DNA of 64,000 nt from positions 14,050,660-14,114,659 of the forward strand of contig NC_087069.1 in NCBI RefSeq assembly GCF_963678635.1. Direction: 5' to 3'. Made by a program: the position numbers and the translations under genes. The notes beneath the pieces are model-generated. The model saw only the letters and a program-made list of their open reading frames with translations, was not told the DNA's origin and did not search any database. The DNA comes from Symsagittifera roscoffensis. Lineage: Eukaryota; Xenacoelomorpha; Acoela; Convolutidae. The stretch's first letter is position 1. Each line of letters opens with the position of its first letter. Shown piece after piece: positions 33,025 to 46,919 of the stretch.

Positions 33025-33437
33025 CAGTGGCGTGCGCAGAAATTTTTTAAAAGAGGGGGAGCGGTTATTCAAAAAAAATGAAGTTTTTGTCGACCTTTAT
33101 TTGTAAAGTGACAAATTTGAGTTTCCTTTAAGAGCCCTTTTTTATCGAAAATTTTCTGACGACAGGCAAACTTTTGAAATTTTGAAGAAAAAAACAGCCT
33201 AAAAATGACGTTTGAGCCCTTTTTGAAAATTTTTTTTGACGCCCCCCCCCCCCTCAAATTTAGTTATCTTGGCGCCTAAAGCGCTTTTAAAAAAAATGAA
33301 GTTTGCCAGCCAAAAATGGATGTCGTGATGGATACCAAATGGGGGATTCTTTGGAAAAGTTTAGCAACTATAATTGAGAAGGGAGCGGTCGAATGTCCAA
33401 CACCCCCCCCCCCCCCCCCCCCCTCATCACACCACTG
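33025..33437. mobile_element. hAT-like MITE with C-run
   Basis: 413 bp with termini CAGTGGCGTGCGCAG on the left and, inverted from the right, CAGTGGTGTGATGAG. These ends are typical of non-autonomous hAT elements. Flanking octamers ctgaaaag and gctaaaag match only partly, so the 8-bp target duplication is degraded or absent. The interior shares cccctcaaa(t/a)tta and ggcgcctaaagcgc-type sequence with 46920-47356. Two long C-runs are present. Confidence 0.65.
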
Positions 33438-36400
33438 GCTAAAAGTTTTTGTTAACCAGATAAATTTTTTCCCGTCTATTAAGTTTTTCACTTTTTTAAC
33501 TTTTTAAAAATTTTCTCATCATGTGCCTTTAGCTACATTTCAATTTAAATTAGTTTCTTTTTTTAATTACCATTTTTCTTAATAACTTGACTCATACCGT
33601 GGCATTTATAAAGTGAATGATAGAATTTGTTCATATCAGGCCGAAGGCTGCAGTGTTAAAAAAGGCGGCGCTTTGAACAAAAGATGCGCATATTTTGCAG
33701 ACAATCTTGTGAATATCATTAAAATTACAAATTCCTAAAATCGCAAAAGGCGGAGCTATTTTAAGCCTAGCAAGTCGACCTGAGCAAATTATATTTGAGT
33801 TAGCTTCTTCTATGTTGGGTTAATTTGGTTAGTGGTGGTTTTTCCTAGTTATAAATTGGTAAACTGGGTTTATGATCTCAGCCGGATCGAAATAGAAAAA
33901 GTAATTTATATTTTAATCACTAGTTCGTTTTTCCCGGCTGGAGAATTTGATGCAATCATTGTATAGCGTGAGGCGGTGTATCGACCATATCTAAAAGCGA
34001 ATTTTGGTTCACATATAAAGTGTTCAAATCTTTCTAATGGAAATGAACTCAAAAGATTTCAATTTTGAAGGCAAAGTATGTAGTTTTAGGATAATTAACA
34101 GCTGAAACCACAAAATTTATCAACAGGCATTTTCACAAAAAAAAGTTTATTAAAAATAAATTCTGCCAGATGAACATCCGGTTCAAAATCTCTGCATGCC
34201 AAAAAAAACAATTTATACGTCATTTCGTGATGAAATATTGCAAATCAATCATAGTCTGCTTTTAGCCCAAAACTCCTTCAGATTTTTGAATGATGAATAA
34301 AAGTGTAATTTCGGTCATTTTTTGGTGATTATAGTAAAAAATGAAATTGACCTACAAAAGAGGTTAAAAAAATTTCAGTGTTAAGCTGAATTCAATAATA
34401 ATTTTTACCTCTCAAACACAAAATTTTGATTGCAGATGTGGGGAAAAGTTGTTGTGATACAAATACTTAAAATAAATCAGCAACAAATCAAAAAATAATA
34501 AAAACTTGATCAGATGTTGCAAGGAAAACTATTCAAAAAAGCACAAAAGCTATTAAGCTAAATCGATTCAGAAATTTGCTTTCTCAGAAGGAAAAGAAAA
34601 CTTGAAAAAAAAATTCTTTAATCACTGAAAAATTTGATCAGTTATTCTGGTGCAAGGAAAACCATTCAAAAGAGCGCAAGAACAATTAATTTGAATCTTT
34701 TCCGAAACTTGTTTTATCAGATGGAAAAATAAAAAGGGAAAAAAGAACTAATGTGTTTTCATCACTGAAAAAATACTGTTTGAATTGTTCTTGAGAAAAA
34801 TTTGTTCATTAATGGCACTACAGCCATAATTGATCGACGGTCATAGTAATACAGGGAAATTGGACAAAAATATGAAAAAAATGTGGGCCAAAATTTTGAT
34901 TTCGGATTCGGAGAAAATTAATTTGTTGTGATACAAACTCCAAAAATGTAACCGCGACAAATCAAAAACACTAAAATTTTGATCAGTTATACTGATTCAA
35001 AAAATCAATCAAAAAGTACAAGAACAATTAAAGTAAATATTCTGAATAATGTTTTTTCAGAAGAAAAAGAAAACTTGAAAAAAAAACAATTTTTTTAATC
35101 ACTAAAAATTTATGGTTGATTTTTTCTTGAAAAACGTTTGTTTTTTAATTGAACTAAGCCTTAATGCTTTTCAATTTCAAGGTTTCCTTGAAAATTTAAG
35201 AAACTTAAATCAAAATAAGGCAAGTAGCATAGACTGTTCCGAGCATAGTTTTCAAAAAATTACTGATCAATTTTTTTAAAATTCAATTAGAGTTAGTTTG
35301 AGCAGAAAAACAAACAAAATCTTGAAAAAAATTTTAAAAATCAATTATTTTTCATATTTTTTCTTGCAGGAAAATTTTGATTTTTTCAAAATTTTTGGAT
35401 CCCAAAATGGCGCTAAAAACTTCAAAATTTAATTTAATAGGCTCACACTAAGTTTTCAGGCTTATATTAAGCATAACTAGGTTGTTGTAACCTGCTTGCT
35501 CACTTTATTCTGAAATAAAAATTAAAATGGTTCTTCGCAATAACGAGGAATATTTGGGAAATTTTTTTATGTCCTTCGAATCACGATTGAATAGTTTTTT
35601 TTTGGTTTGCCATTCGACCTAACCGGCAATAATTTGTTCTACCCCATTTTGTGTGAAAAAAAACAGCATAGAAAATTAAAACACAACCGAAAACAAAGTT
35701 CTTCCACGTTTTTTAAATGGTCGGAACAAAAATTTGTGTTTTTTGCAAAATGCTATGAGTTTCGCAAAGAAATCATTTGAAAACAAAAATTAACGGTGAG
35801 TTCGTTTTTCTCTGAAAAAGCAAAATGACTCCTATAGATCGAAATGATTAACTACTAAACCCAAAAAATCTTAGAATCGTTATTGGGTCGCCTTCAACAA
35901 CGCAAAAACACGGTCATAATGTGTTCTTGTGCCTTGCCCATATAGATATCATTTTTATGATAAACTCAATTTTGCAAGCTTAAGTGTCAAATGCAATTTT
36001 GTTTGCTTAGCACAATTATCTCGCACTGAAAATTTTTGAGCCGTTTGAACGATTTTTTTTTGTAAAAATTTTTTTAAAATCGAGCAGTTTGAAAAAAAAG
36101 AAAAGGACCAAAAAGGTGAAATCATGTATCAAGCCCGGGTTTACCTAAAGACCTAAAACGCTAATCATACAATTCCATTAACTCTTTGAAAAATAAGCTA
36201 ACAAACAACTTTATTAAATTTCAATAAATAGTGTCTTTGTGCTTCGAATAAATTTTTTGCTCGTTTTGGCATAACAGTTGGTGTATTTTCATAAATAAGG
36301 AAAAACTTTGTCTAAAACATGCTAATCCTACAATTTGCTTACGTGGAAATTGTATAATTAGATTTTTTTTGACGGCGAAAACAAAAGTTTTCTGCTTAGT

Positions 36401-37134
36401 TTCGAAAAACTTTCGAAAATTTGATTTGATTTCAACTGCAAAACGACTTTCATTCTAAAAAAAATATTTATTTCAAAATTTTAATTTTTACGTAGTCTCG
36501 TACAAACAAAATTTGTTTTTTTTTCTATTTGTCTGTATAATTTTATCAGCAACGCGCTACACACTTTTCAATTTTTATTGTTTGTTAATGTATGCCTTGA
36601 TCAGCGCCTGATTTATCAAAATTTAACTTTTTGAAAATGATCATTTTTTAAAATTTTTGCTCAATTTTGAAAGTTTGATATTTTCACTAATTCATATGTG
36701 TAAGACAATTCAGGTCATTTCCAGTGCATTGTAAATGCAATGCGATCAAATTTTCGATTACTCTACTTTTCAGTAAGCCATGGTCTGTGTCACTTCTGTT
36801 CGATTACAAACACAGCTCAATAACTTCGAGAAATTCAATTTGAAAAAAAAAAAAAAAATTTTTTTTGTTTTATGGCGAATTACTATTACTAAAATTTCCA
36901 TATATAAAAGACACTGATCATACAACTTCCACGCAATTTTTTGTTCTTATTGAATTGCATGAAAGGCATATGATTCGCGTTTTTCCATATATAAAAATTA
37001 TATGACTAGCATTTTTGGTCAACCCGGGATAAAAGTGTCTTCAACCGTCTCTGGTAGTTCTTTTTGATCCGACTAAGGTATAACAAATAACTACAAAAAA
37101 GTTACTGATCATGAAAAAACATGAGAAAACTAAC
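33438..37134 (-). repeat. Intron with diverged tandem units
   Basis: Around 34500-35110, three units of the type ttgatcagt...caa..aaa.cattcaaaa.agc.caagaacaatta...aaaacttgaaaaaaaa.tt..ttaatcact recur with heavy divergence. Sequence near 35385-35720 resembles 52770-53160 (ggcgctataa/aaa, attaaaacaca.ccgaa, a.tgatcggaaca), so a dispersed family is present in two introns. No coding island. Confidence 0.5.
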
Positions 37135-37501
37135 CGAATCGTTTGCTCCGTCTGTACACGCCTCGATCGTAAATGTACTTCCTGGGAACTTTTCCTTTAG
37201 ATTTATGTGATCTTCTTTGATGTCTTCTTAATAAATCAAACTCTGAGTTATCCATCAATTCTCCATTTTCATCTAAAACTATGCCCTGATCATCATTCTG
37301 CTTAGTGGAACTTTCAGCTGTTGTCGGCTTAGTGGCATCGTCATCAATTTCCAAGCACAACTCTTGCGCCAAATCGGTTGCGGGGGAGTTTTCATGTTCT
37401 ATAGCTTTGTTGCCGCCACTTGCGTCCCGCTTTCTGACCGGCGATGATGGCGTTTTGGGCGGCTGTGCACCACGTGATCGGCTGCGGGCGTTTTTACCCG
37501 T
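37135..37501 (-). CDS. ANKRD6: ANKRD6-like exon, basic/acidic linker
   Basis: 367 nt; acceptor tttttag|ACGGGT in phase 0, donor TTCG|GTTAGT leaving one nucleotide that joins GA of the next exon to make glycine. It encodes SRSRGAQPPKTPSSPVRKRD, an acidic ELCLEIDDD stretch, and a basic end (RRSHKSKGKVPRKYIYDRG). The phase match with 31723 is strong evidence that the two are joined. No known domain. Confidence 0.82.
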
Positions 37502-38753
37502 CTAAAAAGAACCCACTGTTTAAACAAAATTACCCCCATTTTATCAGGTTATGTGCCGGATTTTACTTGATACCAATACCAGTTGCTTTCATCATCAGAA
37601 CATAAGTGAATTTATTGGCTTTGAAGTTGTAAAATTGTGACACTGGCAAAATTTGAGGTGAAAGAAATCCAAAATATCCGGATATATTTCAATATTACCT
37701 GTTCTTGTTACGGTATATGCTTAGATGGAAACAGTTCCCTCTAGTTGAAAGTGTTGTTTGATTCTTTGAAATGAAGGTTAGAGTAATCTATAAGTTTTAA
37801 TAACAGGAGCAGGCTCTTTTGAAGTTATTTCAGAGCTCAAACAGACAGCTTAAGAGGCTATAAAATCATTTCATAGTAAACTCGCACCTTCCTAAATAAA
37901 CAATATTGCCCTCTTACCGGGGTTCAAAAATTTAAAGGTTCAAATAATTTTCACCATAAATATCAAACTTCACACTAAGAAAAATCAAAAAGTTAGACAA
38001 GCGATTTCCATTTTTCTCAAACCTCAAAAATTGAAACTCCAAAAAAGGACATTGCGGTTGCAATACTGATATATCCGATATATCAAATCAATAATAAATG
38101 CATACATGATGCAATCATAAAAAAAATTCTTGATTTTTCCAGTTGGTGTAGAAAAAAAAAACAGGCTGATTTAGCCTTGTGGCTATTTTTACCCCAATTC
38201 CTTCTTTTTAGTTTACGCCCTAATCCCAACTAATGTATATCGATCTGGTTATTATTAGTTAAGACTGGTTAGTAAAAACCAGGGATTTGAGGCTACCATT
38301 CTACTCCAGAGAAACAATGTATATAATTATGGGCGGCTAAGGCCTCGGGTTCAAAGGTAGGTGGGGATTTAAGATGTAATTGAACATGAGAAGATGGCTG
38401 AAAATGTACTACGATTTGCCCTATCTTTCTTTTTCAATTATAGATTCGGCATAAAATGGTGAATTTTTGTGATCAATATTTTTGAGACGGACTGTATTGG
38501 TTTTGTAGCTTTAAAAAATAGCGATTTGAAAAAAAGTATAAATTCTTGCAAAATAACTAACATTTTAATTTGAGTTATTGGAGCAAATTTTAAGTTTGCA
38601 TTGTCCAAAATGTTCAAAAATGTATGAAACTTTTCCTATCCTTTTCAGGTATTCTTCGAGAACCTGTGTTAAATATTAATTTAAAATTTAATTAGTTTCA
38701 AAATGCGAATGGAAATATACAAAACGAATTATTTATAGAATAAAAAAACTAAC
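37502..38753 (-). other. Intron of the ANKRD6-like gene
   Basis: No gene or clear transposon recognised. Confidence 0.55.
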
Positions 38754-38969
38754 TTCATAGTTTGTGCTTTCGTTATCTTTCGGGGCGTTCAAGTTTTCTC
38801 CTCCAACTGAATGAAGTTGTTGTCGCGTTGTTGTCGGCGTTGACGATAAATTCCTAGCGGTGGCACCACTAGAAGAAGTTCGTCCCGTTGCAGCCCGAAA
38901 TAAGTTTTTCATGCCTGAAGTTGCGCTTGAAGTTCCAGTATTTGAAGTTTCGTTTGAGGGTTGCTTAGA
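38754..38969 (-). CDS. ANKRD6: ANKRD6-like exon, Ser/Thr-rich linker
   Basis: 216 nt, exactly 72 codons, phase 0; acceptor attgtttag|TCTAAG, donor GAA|GTTAGT. It encodes a Ser/Thr/Asn-rich linker that includes GMKNLFRAATGRTSSS and TPTTTRQQLHSVGG. There is no recognisable domain and its length may vary between isoforms, since both borders are phase 0. Confidence 0.8.
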
Positions 38970-41900
38970 CTAAACAATAATTTAAAAAAAAACAACTTAC
39001 TTGGGACTGCTTTTAAAAATTGTATACTAATAAAAATATCAAACCAAGATAACAGAGAAATAATAAGATAAATGGATAAAACAATATGACCTAATTGAAA
39101 AAGTATAAAAAAACTGGATCCTTTTGAAGTCCGGTTCGAAAGGGACATTAAAAAATAACTGGACGCCGCGAGATTTTTCAATTGAGTTTTTCATTTTTAA
39201 GTTTAAATGAAGTTAAGATGATTGTTCTGAAGTGCGTTTTCCGGATGAAATATTTTTTACGGAGAACTCGTTATAATTTATGGAAATTGCTATTATTTAA
39301 ACGTCATAATCAAAACAAATTATAGAATGTTTGAAAATTTATTCCAATTAGAAGTGGACAAACATGTGCATCCATAAAAAAGTTCAAAGACGCCTGAAAT
39401 TTGGGACATTTTTAAACGCAACCAGTGAAAAGGTAAAAAAAATTATGCTACGATTTCAGAAATTTTCGGTGTATTTTCGAAATAGGAGACATTTAAGGGT
39501 TCAAAAATTGACCGGGTTCGTCGGTAATAAACTTTTTTTCATGTACACGAATAAGGATGTTTTTCTCAGATTTTTTATTAGTCTTAGTCATAATCAACTA
39601 CAACAACCAAACAAAAAAAATAGCTCGCCAGAAATCAAGGATGAAATAAACGCGGCGGAAAAAATAAAAACAAAGAAAAGCATAATAAAAACAAATAAAA
39701 TCCTTTAGACTGAATCTCGATAATGATTTATTTCGACAGTTGACTAATTATCCAACATCCATGTGAAATACACGAAAAAAAGGAAAAAACAAGAAATTAC
39801 CACCGTATAGCATATATGATATTTTGACGAGTGTTCAACCCTTTTACAGTTGCTCAGAGCAAGGTTTACTAAAAGATGACACCTAAAAGCGCATTAAAAG
39901 GTCACTGTGTTCACAATTTCCCATTCAAAAAATCAAAACAACAGGTATTAATGTGAGAAAACAGAAAACTCAAATGGTATTATTATTCACTATAAACGGC
40001 GATAGTAGATCAATGAACTTAATACACCACTGAAGTAGTGTTTTTTAAGCAATAATAAGATATTAAAATCAAAAGGATATTTATCATGAACTGATTTGAG
40101 TAAAAAATTAGAGTTGAAAGACATTTAGTGTAAATGTCTTTCATCTCTAAATCTGCTCTCGAAGTCATATTTAAGTTTTATTACTCGCCTTAAAAAATTG
40201 AAAATTCACCTTTTTACAAAACACAAGCTGCAATAAGAAGAAATTTGCGATCGACGTCGCAGAAATTATAATAAACTCGTTTTATGAAAAGAAACTTTGT
40301 GCTTTTCGTAGACGTTAATTTATGTGAAACATGGGATTTTCGTTTAGGCAGTTTTCAAATCAATTCACCTAAAAAAAATTTTTATCTCTCCTTCTCGGTA
40401 AAAGTTGCTTCATGATGCGCTTTTATAGTTTTTAACCCCAAAATTATCAGCAGAGGGGTTTTGTTTTATGNNNNNNNNNNNNNNNNNNNNNNNNNNNNNN
40501 NNNNNNNNNNNNNNNNNNNNNNNNNNNNNNNNNNNNNNNNNNNNNNNNNNNNNNNNNNNNNNNNNNNNNNNNNNNNNNNNNNNNNNNNNNNNNNNNNNNN
40601 NNNNNNNNNNNNNNNNNNNNNNNNNNNNNNNNNNNNNNNNNNNNNNNNNNNNNNNNNNNNNNNNNNNNNNGGCTTGATATCTTTTTTTGTTCTGACCGTT
40701 TTTACCAAATTGCTTTTTCGAGCTTGGGGATTTCTTGTGGACTTCAATTGGCGCCTATTCTGTTGAAAAGTATCAAAAATGTAGCCAGCTAAAAAGCAGC
40801 GGGTTATAACTGAAGGTAGAGTGATACCATAAAAAGGTGAATTTTACGGAGCAAAATAACACGGGAGGAAAGTAAAAACTTGGTGGGTAGAAATAAAAAT
40901 GCACTGCTGCGAATTATAATGGAAAGGTAATTGGTTAATTGGTTAGAAAATTAAATTTGAAAAAGAAAGAAAAGTTAACCTTTCCCCTGAATTTTATTAA
41001 TGGGTAAACTTATAAACCTGAAATGAGAATTCTCTGAAAATGTTTCTGTTTTTCTCCATTTTAAAAGTACTGCTTCTATTTCGCCAAATTCAAATTTTAA
41101 TGGAGGAAAGAAAAATTATTTATCCGAGCTAAGGTGATTTTTTATTTGAACTGAACACTAACTACTCTATATTTTTTAACGTTCGCACCGAAACTCATTA
41201 CATTTTTTGTTTAAAGTGTAATTGATATTTGTGCCATTTTAACTTCAGAAGTTAGAAAAAATATATATATTTTTCAACCATTTTCTTCAATTTTTTTGAA
41301 AACCAATAGTTCTTCGTTTGATCGCTGACAGAATGAAAAAAAAATCTTGCTAAGAACTTACAAAATTGCCGTTCGAAGGTATAAAAAAGGGTTCTTTTCG
41401 TCTCGGTTAACAACCGGATATTAAATTGCAATTTCCGAAAACAAAGATTGTAGCCAGCTGATAGCTTATTATTAATACTAAAAACAACCTACCATTTCCG
41501 ACTAGGATTAGCAAAATAATAAGTGACAAACCAATGATATCGAAAAACCTGTCATTGAGTTGAGTTGGGATTAATTTTTGAAATGCTCTGAAACAAATGA
41601 TAACTTTTCCAGTTCAGAGTAAAGAGATTTTTTTCTCTAAAAAATTTCACTAACCATAAAGCTAACTTAGAAATAAAACTAGTAAAAATGTAGTTTTAAA
41701 TCACTGTGATCATCCAGTAGAAAACAATTTGTTATCTAAATGCAAATTTTTGTCATTGGTTGATGGTAACAAATTTATAATATCTAGTTTATAACTTCAC
41801 CCAGGTTAAAAAATGTTTGCCGGGAAAATATTCACATTCAGGTTGTTTACCAGAAAAAACGTGGAAAAAATTATCTCTTCAGGCATTGGCGTGAAAAAAT

Positions 41901-44187
41901 GATGGGAAATGTGAAGTAAATTTGAGGAAAAGCGAGAAAAAAAAGCAATCGGTGGCTTGAAAAATGGTAATAATGACAGATGATAAGTTCGGTTTATCTA
42001 AATTGCAATACTTCTGATAAAAATTAAAACACCAAGTTATGTCAACTGGAATGAATGGACAGATATGATTGCCCTTGTTGACGTTTTGATTTGAGTGAAA
42101 TCGAAGTCGAAAACCTATTTTGTTACACCTCAACAATCAAGTGTTTGTATAAACAGAAAATATATGAACTAAAAGCGTGAATGTTTTCAAGACACATAAG
42201 ACGTTGACTTTTCCGTCATTTAAATTTTTTGGCATTTAGCTGGAACATTTCAAAGAAGGCAGAATGAAAATATCAGCGCTGTTTTGGCAAAAATTGGATA
42301 TATATTGGAAATAAGTAAAATTTTATTTTTAAAAAAATATCTTTTAGCAGTAATGAACAAGAGGGTATTAAATGATATTATAACTTATAAGTAATGAATC
42401 TGTGACTTGAAACTTGAGATTAAAAGCGAAAAAGACTGAGAGATAATGAAATAAAAGTTGGTAACTGGAGTAAGTCGAGGTGACTTTACAAAGAATCGAT
42501 TACTCTCCGGGACTAATGTATAGTAAAATAATGTTCTATTTGCAGAAGAAAAAACAGTCAAAGAACTCGAACTTTCTTGCAAAAAATAATCAATTATCAC
42601 GTTTTTTCTTCGGATTTCTGATCTCTCAATTTCTCAATTCTGATTTGCAATTCAAAACTTTCTAGTTTCCTTTCTGTCTTTGTCATTTGGCGGCCCTTTC
42701 GACATTTTTAATGTTTGTGTTGACGCGTGCTAGGAGCATAGGTAGGTATAGTAGGTACTTGTCGGTGGGGGGGGGGGGGGTATATAGATCAGAGGGGTTT
42801 TGAGGTGACAGTGCTATTTATTAGTCAGTGGCTGTTGATTCCACTTGCCTCTGTCTCTCTCTTTCATTTTCACTTCGAAAATCAATCGATCCAAGAGAGA
42901 CTGTTTGAAGCTATGACTGATTTCTGAGAACAAAGACTTACTGCTCATTTAGCAGACTGTTTAATTATGCAATTGTTTGCAATGATGTTACTTCAATGAA
43001 TTAACCTGAAAATAGTCTTTTTGGCGCTCCTTTCCAAGATGGAACTTTGATAATTTTTTTTGTATGAGCACTTCTTTCATGAAAACGAATTTTAAAAAAT
43101 TTACAATAAAAAAAGATTGAGTTTTTCAATCAAAAAGTTAAGATAACTCTCAATCAAGCTATTTCAAAGTCTCGACAAGTGGGAACTGGAATTGAACAAT
43201 AATGGGAAAATTTCACTGCGCTTCCATTAGCCGTGACATTTTCGTTAATTGACATTTTGCTATTAGTTTTTATAAATCAAAATTTTGAACAAACCTCAGA
43301 TCAATTTTTCAGTTTCAAGACGGTAAAAACACTGATAGAATGGTGCCATATATATCTTTTTTCCCTAAATAGTTGGTTGAAAAGCAGAAAAATTGTCAAA
43401 ACTTTTTCCTGAAAATTAAAAACCACGAATCTGAAGGCTAACTTGAAAAAAATTGACGGAGACTAGTGGATTAAAAAGGTTGCAATCAAAATGTTAAAAG
43501 TTTTTTTTTCATTACTTAAACTCATCGGCTTTAAACTAGTTGACTTGAAGCAAAAAAATCATCGAGAAACTGACACGTTCACGTGTTTTTTGAAGTTACT
43601 TACCATTTTCTGGCATTTAGAGTTTTCCAATACATTTTAACTTAGTTTTTTCAATGACAAAAAAAAATTGAATATTTCTACTGAATAATGTAAAAAACAG
43701 ACAAACACAACGGAATTATAATTGGCAAACCTATGACGTAAACTAGCGCAACATTTATGTTTTTTTTAATGAATGCGAAAAACAAACAGACTGAAAAAAG
43801 AATTGTTTCGCAAAAAAGATAAATAGTTGTTTTGACAAAATGGCAAAAGTTAAAAGTCAATTTTGTCTACAAATTAGAGAAAAAATATATCGCCTTATTT
43901 CCTTTTGAGATATTTTTTCTTTTTTCTCAGCCCAAAATTTCGATTTATGTTGTCGAACCTTCAAAAATCATTGATTTTCACTATGATAGACTTATAGAAA
44001 TATTTTGTTGAAACAAATACAAGGTACTGAAGCTTAGCTTAAAAATTAAGGATAATTCAAATGCAACGATATAATCTTTCAAATAACCTGGTTATATTTT
44101 TGATAATAGTAGTATTTGAAAAAGCTATATATTTCAAAAAAAAAACACTTTGAATTCTCAAATATTATCAAATCCACCAAGTGACTT
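38970..44187 (-). other. Intron of the ANKRD6-like gene with scaffold gap
   Basis: AT-rich intron. A G-run lies at about 42767-42780. The frame at 39364-39708 is lysine-rich and has no motif. An unseen in-phase exon could be hidden in the N gap. Confidence 0.5.
40471..40670. other. Assembly gap (200 N)
   Basis: Exactly 200 unresolved bases, a scaffold join whose real length is unknown. It lies inside the intron between the exons at 45477 and 38969. Confidence 0.99.
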
Positions 44188-45392
44188 CCCTAGTCGATCA
44201 AGGGAGGTTATCTTGCAAGATCTTGCAAGATTCTTGCAAAAGAGGGTTATCTTGCAAGATCTTGCAAGATGGAGGTTATCTTGCAAGATCTTGCAAGATG
44301 GAGGTTATCTTGCAAGAATCTTGAAAGAGGGAGGCTATCTTGCAAGAATCTTGCAAGAATCTTGCAAGATAACCATCCCAAAATTTCTGTCGAAAAACAC
44401 AAAAAAAATAACAGAAATTAGGTGTAAGATCAAAAAAATTGTTTCTAGAACGAGATGCTTAACGAATAAAATTTCTAGAACGAGATGTTTCTAAATGCTT
44501 AACGAATAAAATTAGACAAAAATCATGCGTTAAAAAGTAGTCGCATATTTGTTGTTAATTTATTCAATGAGATTAAAAGTATCAACCAATCAAATCTTTT
44601 TAATTTATTCGCAATTATTGCGGCTACTGGTTTGCGAAAATTGAAGGATTATTGGCCAAAAAATGTTTGTGACGAATTGCTTTAATTAGTTCAAACCGGG
44701 TATATTTAGTTTTTTCGACTATCGATTTCTAGTTTTGAAAGTGGAATTTACTTTTTAGATTTCCAGAGAATAAAAACTTTACTTATTGATCCAGTTTTCT
44801 CAAGTCGGGTTCATGTTATCAAAAAAGCGCCCATCATAAATTGTTCTAGAAATTTAAAGAGCTTAAAGGGCTTCTATTTTTTTCTTTGAGTTTTGAAAGT
44901 TGAGATTTTTCAACAACGTCAGTGTTATTTTTTAATGTTTACTTGCGTTCATCTTGTGCTTAATCTTTACCTGTTTTTATTTCTTTAAATTTATGCTCTC
45001 AATTGATGTAAATTGTGTTTTTCCTATTTTGAGAGATTAAGGTATAAGTAGTCGATCAAAACTTGAAGATAGCCGCCTATCACAAAAAAAGTTTTAAAAA
45101 AAGAAGCTTTCTGGGGGCAACCGCCTAGCGGGCTGTGTGTATGTATGCGTAGCTAAGATTGCTTCCTTCTTCCACGAACGCTACTTGGTTGTCTTCGCGT
45201 GTAAAGCTTTTTTTGCCCAAAAAAATTGTATCTTTAAAGATCTTGCAAAAAAAAGATTATCTTTAAAGGAGGTTATCTTGCAAGATCTTGCAAGAATCTT
45301 GCAAGATCTTTTAAAGAGATGCATCCTCTTTAAAAGAATCTTGCAAGATTCTTGCAAGATCTTGCAAGATAACCTCCCTTGATCGACTAGGG
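44188..45392. mobile_element. 1.2-kb inverted-repeat element built from TTGCAAGAT iterations
   Basis: The ends 44188-44230 and 45350-45392 are identical in inverted orientation over 43 bp, starting CCCTAGTCGATCAAGGGAGG. Both continue into arrays of the palindrome ATCTTGCAAGAT. Near 44440-44510 a ttctagaacgagatg..cttaacgaataaaat unit is duplicated. No transposase frame is present. The target duplication is unclear (flanks tt/tt at most), so the superfamily is unassigned. Confidence 0.75.
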
Positions 45393-45476
45393 TTACGTTT
45401 GAAGTAAAAAACAATCCTTTGAATTGTATTATTCGATCAATTGTTGTATTAACAGAAAAAATCATAATGAGTTTAC

Positions 45477-45632
45477 CTGTTGATCGGCGGATGAACAGGT
45501 GTTTTGATTGTTCACATTGTCTGTGTGTTTTTGAGAGGGCAGAGTTGCAGAGGGCAAGAAGAGTGTGGATGAGGGTGGGAAGAGGTCATCATTCCCTAAT
45601 CTGTTTGCAATGTCAAGGGCAGTCTCGCCTTG
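45477..45632 (-). CDS. ANKRD6: ANKRD6-like exon, end of the ankyrin domain
   Basis: 156 nt, 52 codons, phase 0; acceptor ttgtttcag|CAA, donor CAG|GTAAAC. It begins QGETALDIANRLGNDDLF, the first half of a last ankyrin repeat, continuing from IKNQ of the previous exon. It then becomes a polar linker (LPSQKHTDNVNNQNTCSS). ANKRD6 likewise ends its repeats with a truncated unit before the linker. The donor is only 84 bp from the 44188-45392 inverted-repeat element. Confidence 0.85.
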
Positions 45633-46919
45633 CTGAAACAACAACAGCAAAATATAAATATGAACAAACTTTTTCAGTAGAACACCACTTCAAAACACAG
45701 ATTTTCCCACACCCAAAAAGGCAAAAATATGTATTAAAAACCATTTATGAATAATCGCATGGATTTCAATTTGACAACAATATTTGATTAAAATGGTTAA
45801 AGAAGGTATGAAACTGGAGAAAAAGTCAAGTGAAACCAAAATATCGACACTTAATAGACTTTGACGATTCGAATAAATCATAATCCTAATCAACCTATTT
45901 TCATTTCATTTATCAGCTTTTTGCTAACAAAATCCTTGTCTTGGTCAGAGATTTTGCATATATACAAACAGGCGAAAAAATCGAGTGGCAATTTCGACAG
46001 GCGAAAAAATCAGCATGAGTGGCAATTTCGTCGTCTGCTTCAGTGCATAAATAGCTTTGAACCTGTCTGCTGAATTGCTAATTAAAACTATGAAAAAATA
46101 TGATCAATGATATGATTCCCTTTGAAACCCAATTAATTTATCTCACACTCATTCAGTCTGAGTTTTGTCTGGAACTTCAAGAAAATTAGTCAACTGAATA
46201 ACAAAGATACATTTTGAATGCGTAGAAGCTCCAAAGTCTGCAACCTAGAAAAAAAGCCATCAGCTAAAACAAAATGTATTTTAAAAGCAATTTCAAGGGA
46301 TATTTGGGAGAGTCAGCAATTTAGATTCAGAAACATAGAAAAAAATTCAAATTCAATCGCTGACCTCAAATCCCGGGCCGAGTTCCGCAACTTATGCCGC
46401 CAGCGAACTGGTCGCGGAAAAGTCCGTTGTGCGACCAAAACACTCATAGGTTTCCGCATAGGTTTGAGTCGGTCAAATTCATAACCTAGCTTAAGAGAGG
46501 GCGCGCAAAGTTGCGTTAGGTCGCGCAGTTTTGCAACATGAGGCGAGCAAAGAAAATTGAGCATAGCCCCCCCCCTCCCCCCCCCCCCCCTCCTCGAGAA
46601 AATCTTAGATCCGCCCCTGAATGTTGCTCTATAAATCGCGCAAACTCGCAAAAAGTATCATGCTCAGTCGCTATTAAAATCGCTAAATTCGCAATACAGA
46701 TCACGAACAGCGCAAAGTCCCATCATAACGCGCCAAAGTCGTTAAAAAATGCAAGTTAAACCAAATTTTTGATAAACATCTGAATGATATGATCTGTCCG
46801 TAAAAACTGAACAAGTAGCTGCTACTCATGTCAAAATATCAGAAATGAACTCTTAATTCTTGAAAACCGATTCTGTAAGGCGGAACCAAGATTTTCTGTG
46901 TAATTAGGATTGATCCCGT
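45633..46919 (-). other. Intron with a truncated hAT-like terminus
   Basis: A C-run followed by ctcgagaaaatcttagatccgcccctg (ending 46619) is a MITE end inverted relative to the one starting at 46920. A GC-richer stretch (46373-46560) with several cgcg/gcgca words lies beside it. A short duplication (caggcgaaaaaatc.g.agtggcaatttcg) sits near 45970-46030. No coding island. Confidence 0.5.

Noticed and set aside
39364-39708. 114-residue Lys-rich frame as an exon
   Set aside because: Wrong strand for the host gene and composition typical of AT-rich intron.
44190-45390. CRISPR-like array
   Set aside because: Iterations are contiguous palindromic words without unique spacers, in a eukaryotic intron.
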